A stretch of 64,000 nt of DNA, taken from the NCBI RefSeq assembly GCF_009936175.1, contig NZ_AP019773.1, positions 496,001 to 560,000 on the forward strand, in the 5' to 3' direction. This document shows, in pieces, positions 53,376-63,495 of the stretch. Below the pieces are notes generated by a model. The model was not told the origin of the DNA and ran no database searches. It worked only from the letters and a program-made list of their open reading frames with translations. Source of the stretch: Bartonella quintana. GTDB lineage: Bacteria; Pseudomonadota; Alphaproteobacteria; Rhizobiales; Rhizobiaceae. Numbering within the stretch: position 1 is the stretch's first letter; each line of letters opens with the position of its first letter. The position numbers and the translations under genes are program-made.

Positions 53376-53450
53376 TGGCTCCCCGGGCCGGATTCGAACC
53401 AGCGACCAACCGGTTAACAGCCGGTTGCTCTACCACTGAGCTACCGGGGA
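53376..53450 (-). tRNA. tRNA-Asn (anticodon GUU)
   Basis: The minus strand begins TCCCCGGTAGCTCAGTGG, has anticodon stem-loop CCGGCTGTTAACCGG (GTT), T arm GCTGGTTCGAATCCGGC, acceptor CCGGGGA, discriminator G and encoded CCA (53378-53376). Confidence 0.97.
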
Positions 53451-53634
53451 ACAGCGCCCAATTACCCAACTGCAAGGGCTATAGCAAAGCAATACTGATT
53501 TGCAAAGGGTAAAATTGCTTTTTTTAAAAAAATGTCAGAAATTACATGATGAAGAGGAAAAAAGGTTAGAGAAAATTTCTATACCTTGACGGATGCGTTA
53601 CCTTCCCTTATTGACATTTTATGTTTGTTAACGA

Positions 53635-53708
53635 GGCCTCGTGGCGGAATGGTTACGCAGAGGACTGCAAATCCTTGTATCCCGGTTCGATTCCGGGCGA
53701 GGCCTCCA
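53635..53708 (+). tRNA. tRNA-Cys (anticodon GCA)
   Basis: Starts GGCCTCGTGGCGGAATGG, anticodon loop GGACTGCAAATCC (GCA), T arm CCCGGTTCGATTCCGGG, acceptor CGAGGCC, discriminator T and encoded CCA at 53706-53708. Divergent from tRNA-Asn. Confidence 0.97.
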
Positions 53709-53923
53709 ACCAATTTTAAACAGAATGGTCTTTAGAGATAATATAAGCAAGTAAATTGCTTCCTTCTATGGTAAAAACGACGCTTTTACATGAAAAATAG
53801 TGCGGTTAGAATCTAATTGTTGACTGTCGCGTACTTTTTTGTAACAGCTACAGTAAAAGGTTTTAGATCCTCATTGTTCCTGTTTTTTGTGGTTTTTGTT
53901 GTATGTAGTAGAGAAGAGTCATT

Positions 53924-54598
53924 ATGGTTGCAGATTTTGCAGAGCTTCGCCGCAAAATGGTCGACAATCAAATTCGTACAGTAGATGTGACGGATTTATC
54001 AGTTCTTGAAGCATTTTTAACGGTATCCCGTGAAGATTTTGTACCGGAAGATATGAAAGCTTTTAGTTATCTTGATACCGATATTCTTGTATATCCAGCC
54101 AAAAATCAGTTACCTGGATGCTATTTGATGAGGCCTGCGTCTTTAGCAAAATTACTACAGCTTGCGGCTGTAAAATCATCAGATATCGTGTTAGATATTG
54201 GTACCAATAGTGGTTATTGTGCAGCGTTACTTTCAAAGCTTGCAGGGTTTGTGATTGCGTTAGAAGATAATAAAGTTCTTTTCGAACGAGCTACTTCGAC
54301 TTTAAAGCTTAATCAATGTAACAATGTGGTTGTGGTTCATGGAGCATTGGAGAAGGGCTATGTTGTTGAGGGACCTTATGATATGATTTTTATCGAGGGT
54401 TCTGTAGATTTTATCCCGGAGGGTATCTTTAATCAAATGAAAGATGGTGGACGGCTTGTGGTGGTTGAAGGACACGGTAATGCCGGTGTTGCAAGAATTT
54501 ATGTGAAAGAAGATGGAATTATTTCGGCGCGTCGTGCTTTTAATCTTGCTGTAAAACGTCTTCCTGGTTTTTTAAAAGCACCAGATTTTATATTTTAG
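53924..54598 (+). CDS. Pcm-like (protein-L-isoaspartate O-methyltransferase family) protein
   Basis: A SAM-binding protein of 224 residues. The N-terminus (DFAELRRKMVDNQIRTVDV) and motif I (IVLDIGTNSGYCAALLSKL, residues 88-106) place it in the PIMT family, in the version found before tolC in Rhizobiales. The canonical substrate segment GQTIS.P..VA is replaced by PGCYLMRPASLAKLL (64-78), and motif I has GTNSG in place of the usual GTGSG. It may therefore not repair isoaspartate, and the true substrate is unknown. tolC follows closely, so the two are probably cotranscribed. Confidence 0.82.
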   Translation: MVADFAELRRKMVDNQIRTVDVTDLSVLEAFLTVSREDFVPEDMKAFSYLDTDILVYPAKNQLPGCYLMRPASLAKLLQLAAVKSSDIVLDIGTNSGYCAALLSKLAGFVIALEDNKVLFERATSTLKLNQCNNVVVVHGALEKGYVVEGPYDMIFIEGSVDFIPEGIFNQMKDGGRLVVVEGHGNAGVARIYVKEDGIISARRAFNLAVKRLPGFLKAPDFIF

Positions 54599-54672
54599 TG
54601 CTTGTTTGTTTGTGAAGAAAAGATGGTTTTATGTTTAACTTGGGGTTTTCTGTTGTGTGTTTTATATTCAAA

Positions 54673-55956
54673 ATGAAAAAGAAACTTCAGACATGTTTCT
54701 TTCTGGTGTTGAGCGTTTTTATATCAGGATCGGCTTGTGCTGAGACGTTGATGGATGCTTTTGCTAAAGCTTATACACACAATGCTAAGTTGAATAGTGA
54801 ACGTGCGGCTTTGCGTATATCAGGTGATGATGTAGTCATTGCACGGTCGGGGTTGTTGCCACAAATTGAAGGAATTGGAAATTATGGGCGGAATAAGCCG
54901 ATTATAGGTCCCTATAGTACTTCTGGATCTCTAGGGATAAGATTAAATCAAAGATTATTTGACGGTTTTATCACGCAAAATATGTTTTTTTCAGCTCAGG
55001 TTAAGCTACAGGCGCAGCGTGAATATCTTCGTAATGCTGAGCAAAATATTTTTCTGGATACTGTAACAGCATATGCTAATGTGTATCAAGCACGTCGTGT
55101 TGCCGATCTTCGTAAAGAAAATCTGGCTGCTCTTGAAGAGCAAGTTCGTTCGAATAAAGCAAAATTTGATGTGGGAGAGGGAGAGCGTGTTGATCTTTCT
55201 CAAGCACAAGCTGCACGTTCCTTGGCTGTTTCAGAGCTTAGTCTTGCACGTGCTGATGTAAAGGCAGCAGAGGCAGTTTATCGACAAGTTATTGGTTCTG
55301 ATCCTGAAAAGTTAAAACATCCGCCAGTGGCAAAAGGCTTACCTGTAAATCTTGATGCTGCTTACCAAATGAGCGTTATTATGCATCCAGCAATTCTTTA
55401 TGCGAAATATTTAGTCGATGCTAGTTTGTATAATGTAAAGGCAAAAGAAGGCACGTTACTTCCTAAAATTGATTTTTCTGCAGCTGCATCTTATACTCAG
55501 ATTTATAGTGGTCCTGGGGAGGATGCAGTTTCTAAATCAATTGGATTGTCACTGAGTGTTCCAATTTTTGAAGGTGGGCGTACGTCTGCACAGATTCGCC
55601 AATCAAAAGAACAGCTTGAGCAGGCTCGTCTCCAGCTTGATTTGGCTTATAGTAATATAAGACAGGCACTTACTTCTGCTTGGTTTCAGTTAGAGGGTGC
55701 ACGCGCATCTGTAGTTGCTTACCGTGAGAGTGTTCGTGCTGCTGAACTTGCTCTTAAAGGCCGTATTCAAGAAAATCGTGTCGGGCAGGCAACGACATTA
55801 GATGTTTTAAATTCTCGTACGCAGTTGATTAATGCTCAAATTGCTCTTGCGATGGCAGAACGTAATGCTGTTGTTGCAAGTTATGGTGTTCAATCTTCTG
55901 TTGGTAAATTAACTGCAAATTATTTAGGCTTAAAAACGGTTAAGCATACCCGATAA
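54673..55956 (+). CDS. tolC: TolC-family outer membrane efflux protein
   Basis: Trimeric outer membrane channel used by type I secretion and efflux pumps. From the ATG at 54673 there is a clear signal peptide (KKKLQTCFFLVLSVFISG, cleavage after ACA). Then come the two repeated OEP domains with GLLPQIEGIGNYGRN-like first strands, IGLSLSVPIFEGGRTSAQIRQ, the long coiled-coil helices, and GQATTLDVLNSRTQLINAQ near the end. The mature protein is about 405 residues. The frame is open to an ATG at 54631, which would add 14 hydrophobic residues before the signal; ribosome sites do not decide between them. Confidence 0.92.
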   Translation: MKKKLQTCFFLVLSVFISGSACAETLMDAFAKAYTHNAKLNSERAALRISGDDVVIARSGLLPQIEGIGNYGRNKPIIGPYSTSGSLGIRLNQRLFDGFITQNMFFSAQVKLQAQREYLRNAEQNIFLDTVTAYANVYQARRVADLRKENLAALEEQVRSNKAKFDVGEGERVDLSQAQAARSLAVSELSLARADVKAAEAVYRQVIGSDPEKLKHPPVAKGLPVNLDAAYQMSVIMHPAILYAKYLVDASLYNVKAKEGTLLPKIDFSAAASYTQIYSGPGEDAVSKSIGLSLSVPIFEGGRTSAQIRQSKEQLEQARLQLDLAYSNIRQALTSAWFQLEGARASVVAYRESVRAAELALKGRIQENRVGQATTLDVLNSRTQLINAQIALAMAERNAVVASYGVQSSVGKLTANYLGLKTVKHTR

Positions 55957-56203
55957 AACATAAAAATAGCTCTCTATCTGCTGAACTAGGTTTAATCTTT
56001 AAAAGATCGATAAATCGATATCAGCATGTTGGGAAATAGAGTGTATAAATATTATTTTTATAAATAAAGAAAGTTGTGTGTAGAATCATCTTCATGACAA
56101 TCATATTTGAAAATATAGAAGAGGTATGTTGATCTTATGATTCTTTTGCATACACTAAGAATATGATTCTGTTTGTTGTTGCGTCTTTGAGAGGTCTTTA
56201 AGT

Positions 56204-56776
56204 ATGGTACAGAGTTCGAGCGTGTTACGTGAGCCAAGTATGGATGAAATTTTGACATCTATTCGCGAAATAATCGAGGAGAATGCAGTTCATCCTAATA
56301 ACTTTTCAAATCAAGGCGTTACGGTGAATGCTTCTACAGAGTGTTCAACAGGGCCCTCAGAAGGTATTTATGATACAACCTTATCAGTTGATGATGCGAT
56401 GAAAGCTCTCGCTGATCGTATCGGTCTTTCTTCTGAAAACCAGGATTTTCCTTTAATGCAAGACAAAGATAATACAGAGGCAGAAAACAATACGGTCGGC
56501 GTAGATATGCAAAAAATAAAGCTTTCTTCTGAAGAACAGCGCTCTGTTCATAAAACAAAAGAATATGGTGATAAGGCATTTATATCACAGCCAGAAAATA
56601 TAACTGCGGGCCATGTAGAACTAGAACTGCCTGCATATTGTATTTCTTCTGCGGAGAAGATTGCAAAGGACGTGTTGCGTCCAGCTATAGCAGAATGGTT
56701 ACAGTGTAAATTACCTGTTTTGTTTGAAGATATTTTACGTGAAGAGATCGTTAAGGCAATTAAGAAGTCATCTTAA
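56204..56776 (+). CDS. popZ: PopZ-like polar organizing protein (DUF2497)
   Basis: PopZ forms a polar scaffold that anchors the chromosome origin and cell-cycle proteins in alphaproteobacteria. The N-terminal helix REPSMDEILTSIREIIEEN and the C-terminal oligomerisation helices (AEKIAKDVLRPAIAEWLQ; LPVLFEDILREEIVKAI) are conserved. The roughly 100 residues between are acidic, polar and of low complexity, as usual. The start ATG follows GAGAGG. It lies between tolC and valS, the normal Rhizobiales location. The functional name is by family. Confidence 0.85.
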   Translation: MVQSSSVLREPSMDEILTSIREIIEENAVHPNNFSNQGVTVNASTECSTGPSEGIYDTTLSVDDAMKALADRIGLSSENQDFPLMQDKDNTEAENNTVGVDMQKIKLSSEEQRSVHKTKEYGDKAFISQPENITAGHVELELPAYCISSAEKIAKDVLRPAIAEWLQCKLPVLFEDILREEIVKAIKKSS

Positions 56777-56936
56777 CTTTTTGTTTTTTATTATTTTCTT
56801 GTAGTTCTCATTTTTTTATAAGAGTTTCGTTTGCAGTTTTGCAGATTCTGTGTGAACAAATGGGGGGTGCGGGGAATATGATCAAATTTTAGATCGTACA
56901 TTGCGCTTTCCGGCAGCAGCGTTATGGGTGAATAGA

Positions 56937-59660
56937 ATGTTAGAAAAAAACTATGATGCTGCTTCCATAGAGCAAAAGATTGCAAAAAGGTGGGAAGCTC
57001 GTGGTGCTTTTAAAGCAGGAATGGGCGCAAAAAGTGGTGCAGAACCTTTTTGTGTTATGCTTCCGCCTCCCAATGTTACAGGCTCACTTCATATGGGGCA
57101 TGCACTCAATACGACAATTCAAGACATTGTCGTCCGGTTTGAGCGGATGCGTGGCAAGAATGTTTTGTGGCAGCCTGGCATGGATCATGCAGGGATTGCT
57201 ACGCAAACGGTTGTTGAGCGTCAGCTTGCAGAGTGCCAAGAGCCAACACGTCAAGAAATGGGCAGAGAAAGATTTGTTGAGCGTATTTGGGAATGGCGTC
57301 ATGAGACTGGTGGAATTATTGCCAATCAACTACGGCGCCTTGGTGTTTCATGTGATTGGTCACGCGAACGGTTTACAATGGATGAAGGCTTGTCCCACGC
57401 TGTTCGTGAGGTTTTTGTTACGCTTTATAAGCAAGGGTTGATATATAAGGATAAGCGTCTCGTTAATTGGGATCCCAAATTATTAACGGCTATTTCTGAT
57501 CTTGAAGTTGAGCAAAGAGAAATTAAAGGTCATTTGTGGCATTTTAGATATCCTCTTGAAGGTAAAGTTTTTGATCCTGGTGATCCTACAACTTTTATAA
57601 CAGTGGCAACAACACGCCCGGAAACAATGCTTGGTGATACGGGGATTGCGGTTAATCCCGAAGATGATCGTTATAAAAATCTTATAGGTCAAAGTGCTCT
57701 TTTGCCGCTTGTTGGTCGGAGGTTATTAATTGTTGCTGATAGTTATGCTGACCCTAGCGAAGGAAGCGGGGCAGTGAAAATTACACCAGCGCATGATTTT
57801 AATGACTTTGAGGTTGGAAAGCGCAACAATTTACGTTTGATCAATATTTTTACGCAAAAAGCTGAAATTTTTTTGCATAAGAATGAAGCGTTTTTTGATG
57901 GTTTAACTTTATCCGATGAATTAAAGAAATTAGTGGAAAATTTAGATCAAGCTGATCGCTTTGTCGCACGTCATCAAATTGTTTCTTTGATGGAAGAAGG
58001 GGGGTATTTAGCAGCCGTTGATGATCATCCACATACCGTTCCTCATGGGGATCGTAGTGGGGTGCCTATTGAGCCGTTTTTGACAGATCAATGGTATGTT
58101 CGTGCTGAACAATTAGCTAAGCCAGCGGTAGAGGCGGTTCGTCAAGGAAGAACACAATTTGTTCCAGATAGCTGGAAAAAAACTTATTTTAATTGGATGG
58201 AAAATATTCAACCTTGGTGTATCTCTCGTCAATTATGGTGGGGACATCAGATTCCAGCCTGGTATGGTCCTGATGGTATGGTTTTTGTTGAAAAAAGTGA
58301 AGAAGAGGCTTTAGCGGTAGCTTTCTCTCATTATGGTGAAGAAGTTGAATTAACTCGTGATCAGGATGTTTTAGATACGTGGTTTTCATCAGCTCTTTGG
58401 CCTTTTTCAACGCTGGGTTGGCCCAATAAAACGACTGAATTAGATACTTTTTATCCAACATCTTTATCGGTTACGGGATTTGATATTATTTTCTTTTGGG
58501 TTGCTCGCATGATGATGATGGGGCTTCACTTTATGGGTGAGGTTCCTTTCCCAACGGTTTATGTACATGCTCTTGTGCGTGATCAAAAAGGGGCAAAGAT
58601 GTCAAAGTCGAAGGGCAATATTATTGATCCATTAGAGCTTATTGATCAATATAGCGCAGATTCGCTCCGTTTTACTTTGGCTGTTATGGCGGCACAAGGC
58701 CGTGATGTAAAACTTGATCCTTCCCGTATTGCAGGATACCGTAATTTTGCTACAAAATTGTGGAATGCTACTCGGTTTGCAAAGATAAACGGCGTTAAGC
58801 ATAATCCGGCTTTTAAGCCAGAAAAAGTCAAGCTTGCACTTAACCGTTGGATTTTAACAGAATTATCTAAAACTGTTTCGGCAGTGACTACCGGTATTGA
58901 AAACTATAAGTTTAATGAGTCTGCTGATGCACTTTACCGCTTCATTTGGAATACATTATGTGATTGGTATCTGGAACTTCTCAAACCTGTCTTTCAAAGT
59001 TTCAATGGGGAGGCTAAAAATGAAGCTCAGGCATGTACTGCTTGGGTTTTGGATGAAGTTTATAAGCTTCTTCATCCTTTTATGCCTCATATGACAGAAG
59101 AGTTATGGTGCCTCACAGAAACACCGAATATGCAGCGTAAAGATATGCTGGCCTTAACACAATGGCCAGAAATAACGTTTTTAGATGAGGCAGCTGCTGC
59201 CGATATTAATTGGCTTATTGATGTTATTACTGAGATTCGTTCTGTACGCTTCGAAATGAATATTCCGGCGGGTAAGCTTGCTCCTCTTGTTATTGTAGAA
59301 GCGGGGGAAATAACGCGAGAACGTATTCAGCGTTATGGGGCTCTTTTAAAAAAGTTAGCACGTATTGAAACAATTGATTTCTCTGATAAAGTACTAGCTT
59401 TATCGGCACAAATGGTTTTAGGAGAGGCAATTTTTTGTTTACCATTGGGGCAGTTGATTGATTTGGAAGCTGAACGTGCTCGTTTGGTGAAAAATGTCAG
59501 TAAAATTGAACAAGATATTGAAAAAATATCGGCTAAACTAAACAATCCCAAATTTGTAGAAAATGCAAAACCAGAAATTGTTGAGGCTGAGCGTAACAAG
59601 ATTTTAGAATTCCGTGTTGCACAGAAGAAAATATCTATTGCTTTAGAGCGGTTGGGGTAA
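56937..59660 (+). CDS. valS: Valyl-tRNA synthetase ValS
   Basis: Charges tRNA-Val in the cytoplasm. The 907 residues contain the class I HIGH motif as HMGH (52-55, in PPPNVTGSLHMGHAL), the editing domain (TTRPETMLGDTGIAVNPED), the KMSKS loop (GAKMSKSKGNIIDP), the anticodon-binding helices and the C-terminal coiled coil (ERARLVKNVSKIEQDIEK). The frame opens at a TTG (56901), but the ATG at 56937 is preceded by GGGTGA and gives the usual start. Intact. Confidence 0.96.
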   Translation: MLEKNYDAASIEQKIAKRWEARGAFKAGMGAKSGAEPFCVMLPPPNVTGSLHMGHALNTTIQDIVVRFERMRGKNVLWQPGMDHAGIATQTVVERQLAECQEPTRQEMGRERFVERIWEWRHETGGIIANQLRRLGVSCDWSRERFTMDEGLSHAVREVFVTLYKQGLIYKDKRLVNWDPKLLTAISDLEVEQREIKGHLWHFRYPLEGKVFDPGDPTTFITVATTRPETMLGDTGIAVNPEDDRYKNLIGQSALLPLVGRRLLIVADSYADPSEGSGAVKITPAHDFNDFEVGKRNNLRLINIFTQKAEIFLHKNEAFFDGLTLSDELKKLVENLDQADRFVARHQIVSLMEEGGYLAAVDDHPHTVPHGDRSGVPIEPFLTDQWYVRAEQLAKPAVEAVRQGRTQFVPDSWKKTYFNWMENIQPWCISRQLWWGHQIPAWYGPDGMVFVEKSEEEALAVAFSHYGEEVELTRDQDVLDTWFSSALWPFSTLGWPNKTTELDTFYPTSLSVTGFDIIFFWVARMMMMGLHFMGEVPFPTVYVHALVRDQKGAKMSKSKGNIIDPLELIDQYSADSLRFTLAVMAAQGRDVKLDPSRIAGYRNFATKLWNATRFAKINGVKHNPAFKPEKVKLALNRWILTELSKTVSAVTTGIENYKFNESADALYRFIWNTLCDWYLELLKPVFQSFNGEAKNEAQACTAWVLDEVYKLLHPFMPHMTEELWCLTETPNMQRKDMLALTQWPEITFLDEAAAADINWLIDVITEIRSVRFEMNIPAGKLAPLVIVEAGEITRERIQRYGALLKKLARIETIDFSDKVLALSAQMVLGEAIFCLPLGQLIDLEAERARLVKNVSKIEQDIEKISAKLNNPKFVENAKPEIVEAERNKILEFRVAQKKISIALERLG

Positions 59661-60230
59661 TTGCCGACCATTCTATTTTTTTCATGGATAATCCCAGACC
59701 ATTTTATAGATTTTTTAAAGAGAATTTTCTCTTTCTTCTAATCTCATTTCCTAAGGTTGCTCATAAATGCTATAAAAGTGCACTGAGCTCCAGTGTTTTT
59801 ACGTTTACGAAATAGTTAATTAACACCATTGTTGTATATTGCCTATCTTTAATATTGCTTACGGTTTTCACATTTAAGTGGTTCGCTCATTCCATGAGCT
59901 ATCCATTCTAAAACTGTTTTTCAATACACATGTCTCTTTATTGAACAGTTTTGCTGAATTCATAATAAAGATATTTGAAGTAACCAGGTATGATATCAAG
60001 GAATCTGATCGAAAATGTAGACTAATGATTTATGCTGAAGAATCAATTTTTTGCACGAAAAAGTAAAAGATTCTTTTGGTTGAGGATTTTTGACGATTTC
60101 CATTTATTCTCCTTTTCTGTTAGAATACTCGTTTTGAAATATCTTGTTTTTACTGAGAAGAAGATTGTGAATGCATACAAAGAAATTTGTAGCAGATGTA
60201 AACGATTAAAGCTGAAATAAAGAGGGAAAA
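59661..60230. other. Gene-free gap after valS
   Basis: AT-rich, with no recognisable remnant or convincing terminator. Open frames of about 60 codons here have no ribosome site. Confidence 0.45.
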
Positions 60231-60234
60231 CTTT

Positions 60235-60945
60235 AGATAGTCAAAAGGCTGAAGCTATGGAAAAAAAGCCGCAATTATTACTACTTTGGGAGGATCTCTT
60301 TCTACTGCTTATAGAATAGATGTAAATAGCTTGTGGAAAGCTTCTGATAATTCATTTTATTTTTTGAAACGTAGTACTGTCTATAAAAATGGACAAATAA
60401 ATCAGGTTATTTTAGCATTCCGTTGTGTAGCCAATATGGGCCATATTGGTGCGAATTGGACACTTGTTAACATCTTATACAGAGGATGATGGTGTTTCTG
60501 AAGATGATTATAAAGCGTAGAACTTTTTCGCATATATCGTTGAAAAAGGTGCTGATCTTGGTTAAGAGAATGAAAGCTATGTTTCTGATGCGTTAGTTGA
60601 ACTTGCACAGTATATAAAAAAGGCCTCCCTCTTTCACCTGTAAAACCTAATTTTTTTCTGCTAGTTTTTAGCAGGCTGTGGTGAATTATGAACTCCTAAA
60701 GCTCAAATACCATCTGGAAAAAATATTTTTAAAGGCAGAGGGGAGAGAAAAAAATTTTGTACAGGCAGCACGATGGTTTCAGCTTTCAGCAAAAAAGGGA
60801 ATTCTGTTGCTCAAGCGATGCTTGGAAATATGCTTTTTAGGCAGGAAAAACAGTTTGCAGTGTAGCGATGTTAAATGCGATCTATAAAAAAGCTAACGTA
60901 AAAGATCGAGATTAGATTGGTTCTATGCAAGAGCATGCTTTTTAC
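60235..60945 (+). pseudogene. exoR: Decayed exoR homologue (Sel1-repeat periplasmic regulator)
   Basis: ExoR in rhizobia is a periplasmic Sel1-repeat protein that restrains the ExoS-ChvI two-component system. Here its pieces appear in order in changing plus-strand frames: NGQINQVILAFRCVANMGHI and GANWTLVNILYRG at 60392-60485; DGVSEDDYKA at about 60488-60518; VEKGADLG and ENESYVSDALVELAQYIKK to 60627; LSPVKPN to 60649; AEGREKNFVQAARWFQLSAK at about 60736-60797; then a slipped DAWKYAF-like repeat and SVAMLNAIYKKANVKDRD, stop. Each segment fits the ExoR family order. Stops and slips every 30 to 60 codons show it is dead. Confidence 0.8.
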
Positions 60946-61098
60946 CATTTGTAATGAATTTGAGCGATGAACGATAATGTCGCTGGTCGATGATATTTAA
61001 AAATAATAGTTTTTAAATATTTTACTACAGCATTTCTTTTGGCGTCCAAATCTCATGAACTTTTATAGTCCTGCAATAAAGAGAGCTTTTTGTCATAA

Positions 61099-61845
61099 TT
61101 AATGGTTGAGGATTTTAGACAAAAATTCTTGGGCACGTGGTGTTCTGGCTTGTGGGACAGAAAAGAATTCTTTGGATGAACAGTCTTCGAGAATTCTTCC
61201 TTGATCCATGAAAATAACACGCTCCGAGACTTTTTGAGCAAATCCCATTTCATGCGTGACACAAATCATTGTCATACCTTCTTCTGCTAAGCTGATCATG
61301 ACATCTAGTACTTCACCTACCATTTCAGGATCTAGAGCAGATGTTGGCTCATCAAAAAGCATAACGAGTGGATCCATAGTTAAGGCGCGTGCAATCGCAA
61401 CACGTTGTTGTTGACCTCCGGAAAGTTGGCCGGGATATTTATTTTTATGTTCAGTAAGTCCAACGCGTTCAAGATATAACAAGCCGCGTTCAAGTGCTTC
61501 TTTCTTGCTACGTTTTAGAACTTTGATTTGTGCAATTGTTAAATTTTCTGTGACAGATAAATGAGGGAAAAGCTCGAAATGTTGAAATACCATCCCTACG
61601 TGGCTACGCAATTTAGACAGATTTGTCTTTTTCGAATGAACCGGTACTCCATCAATCCAAATTTCACCTTTTTGGAAAGGTACTAAAGCGTTAATAGTTT
61701 TAATGAGCGTTGATTTACCTGAACCTGATGGCCCACAAACTACAACAACTTCTCCTTTATTGATATTGGTTGTACAGTTTTTAAGAATATTAATTTCGCC
61801 ATACCAGTTTGAGACATTTTTTATTTCAATCATATTAGTAGACAT
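61099..61845 (-). CDS. gltL: Amino acid ABC transporter ATP-binding protein (GltL/GlnQ-type)
   Basis: ATPase of a polar amino acid importer. The 248 residues have Walker [10 protein letters not shown] at 38-46, the Q loop [11 protein letters not shown], signature [15 protein letters not shown], Walker [17 protein letters not shown] and the switch His in VTHEMGFA. It is last in the operon after two permeases. The start at 61845 is one of two close ATGs (the other gives MIEIKNV and is nearer the family start). Confidence 0.93.
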   Translation of the reverse strand: MSTNMIEIKNVSNWYGEINILKNCTTNINKGEVVVVCGPSGSGKSTLIKTINALVPFQKGEIWIDGVPVHSKKTNLSKLRSHVGMVFQHFELFPHLSVTENLTIAQIKVLKRSKKEALERGLLYLERVGLTEHKNKYPGQLSGGQQQRVAIARALTMDPLVMLFDEPTSALDPEMVGEVLDVMISLAEEGMTMICVTHEMGFAQKVSERVIFMDQGRILEDCSSKEFFSVPQARTPRAQEFLSKILNH

Positions 61846-61881
61846 TTTTTTCCTGTTAGCGATTAGAATAACGGATATTTT

Positions 61882-62598
61882 TTAACGAATAATGGATATT
61901 TTTTTCTGTAGATATAAAACTATCTGCGATAGTGTAAAACAAATAACAAAATAAAAAATAGCTGCCAAGATGTAGGCTTCTTGCTTCACACCAAAATTGT
62001 TAGCAACAATATCAAAACCATTCAAAAGGCTATTCCCACTGATTGCATAAACAAGCGTTGTATCCTGAAAGAGGATAATAACTTGGGTTAAAAAAACTGG
62101 CAACATGTCTCTAAAAGCTTGGGGAAGAATTACAATGTACATATTTTGCCAATATGTCATTCCAAGAGCTTGTCCCGCATGTTTTTGTCCTTGTGAAACA
62201 GAATTAATGCCAGCACGCATAATTTCAGCAAAATAAGCAGCTTCAAATGCAGTAAAGGTAATGAGTGCTGATTTATTTACACCGATTGACGTGCCAGTCA
62301 GGAAAGGTAAAAGCACAAAAAACCATAAAATAACCATAACAAGCGGTATTGAGCGCATGGCAATTATATAAATTACTGCAAGCCAAGAGAGTAGTTTCAT
62401 AGAAGAAAGCCGCATCATCGCTAAAAGCGTGCCAAAAATAAGTCCCAATATCGTTGCAAAAAGAGTTAGAAAAACGCTAAAGAGTAAACCTGAAAGAATG
62501 TAAGAACAAAATATATCAAAAGTAAAAAATGAAAAATCAAAGTCTAAAAAATTGAAAAGAGAAGAAAATCCAAACTGGGAGGTTATGAAATTTATCAT
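61882..62598 (-). CDS. gltK: Amino acid ABC transporter permease (GltK-type)
   Basis: Inner membrane permease of 238 residues with about five helices. FSVFLTLFATILGLIFGTLLA-like N-terminal segment, the EAA loop region AEIMRAGINSVSQGQKHAGQ (coupling to the ATPase) and the C-terminal helix are typical of the HisM/GltK family. It begins three bases after the upstream permease and ends 36 bases before gltL. Confidence 0.9.
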   Translation of the reverse strand: MINFITSQFGFSSLFNFLDFDFSFFTFDIFCSYILSGLLFSVFLTLFATILGLIFGTLLAMMRLSSMKLLSWLAVIYIIAMRSIPLVMVILWFFVLLPFLTGTSIGVNKSALITFTAFEAAYFAEIMRAGINSVSQGQKHAGQALGMTYWQNMYIVILPQAFRDMLPVFLTQVIILFQDTTLVYAISGNSLLNGFDIVANNFGVKQEAYILAAIFYFVICFTLSQIVLYLQKKISIIR

Positions 62599-62600
62599 CT

Positions 62601-63353
62601 TCAGTGTCCCTCTGTTTGGAAATTAGGAATTTTGAGCATTTTCTCAATTATTGTCATAATGATGAATATGCATAAAGCTATAAAAATATAAAGAATAGTA
62701 ACAATTAGATAATTTTCATAAACATGACTTACTTCTTCAATTGTTTGGTATTGAAATTGCATCAGTTCATAGATGGAAACAGCGAATGCTATAGATGAAT
62801 TTTTCACAATGCCCATTGCTTCTGAAGTAAGTGGAGGCATGATCATACGTAGAGCACGTGGTAATATGATATAGCGATAAGTTTGATAGGTTGTAAATCC
62901 CATTGCCATTGCTGCATAACGCTGTCCAGAAGGAATAGCTTCAATACCTGAGCGTACCTGTTCTGCAATGCGAGCAGATGTAAAGAAACCTAGGGCACAT
63001 GTTACTAAAAGAATGGGTGAAAAGTTCATCGCTAGTGGATAAACCTTAGGCACAACAAAATACCACAAAAACACCTGTACAAGAAGAGGGATATTCCGCA
63101 TGATCTCCACCCATATACCGCCAATAGCACGAAGTAAGCAACGGATTATGGAAGTATTTGGTAAAGTGCGCATTGTTCCTATAATGATACCAAAAAATAC
63201 AGCTAAGATTAGTGAAGAGACGGATAATATAACTGTATTTTTAAAGCCATCAATCAGTGTATCTAAATAGGTATGACTGACACCAGGGGTTCCAAAGCAC
63301 CCAGTTACGAGTGTTTGGGTAAGATCATCTGTACAAAGAAAAGAAAAGTCCAT
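62601..63353 (-). CDS. gltJ: Amino acid ABC transporter permease (GltJ-type)
   Basis: First permease of the importer. From the ATG at 63353 (AGGAAA upstream) it has about 250 residues, close to GltJ. FGIIIGTMRTLPNT, VEIMRNIPLLVQVFLWYFVV, the EAA loop EQVRSGIEAIPSGQRYAAMA and LRMIMPPLTSEAMGIVKNSS match that family well. The frame continues upstream to a TTG at 63467, but the extra 38 residues are not family-like. Cotranscribed with gltK and gltL. Confidence 0.9.
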   Translation of the reverse strand: MDFSFLCTDDLTQTLVTGCFGTPGVSHTYLDTLIDGFKNTVILSVSSLILAVFFGIIIGTMRTLPNTSIIRCLLRAIGGIWVEIMRNIPLLVQVFLWYFVVPKVYPLAMNFSPILLVTCALGFFTSARIAEQVRSGIEAIPSGQRYAAMAMGFTTYQTYRYIILPRALRMIMPPLTSEAMGIVKNSSIAFAVSIYELMQFQYQTIEEVSHVYENYLIVTILYIFIALCIFIIMTIIEKMLKIPNFQTEGH

Positions 63354-63452
63354 TAATTGATATTTCCTAAATTTAGCCATCCGCAAAACAGAATAATAAA
63401 TGGCTATATTTACACATGCTGAATTTATGAAGACATGAACTAAAACATAACC

Positions 63453-63474
63453 ACACTCAATTTTCAAAGAGTGT
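63453..63474 (-). other. Hairpin between binding-protein and permease genes
   Basis: ACACTC and GAGTGT pair around a ten-base loop in the gap after the binding-protein gene. No T-run follows on the minus strand, so it may protect or partly terminate the message, a common way to make more binding protein than permease. Confidence 0.3.
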
Positions 63475-63495
63475 AGTTATTCTTTTTTTCAAATT

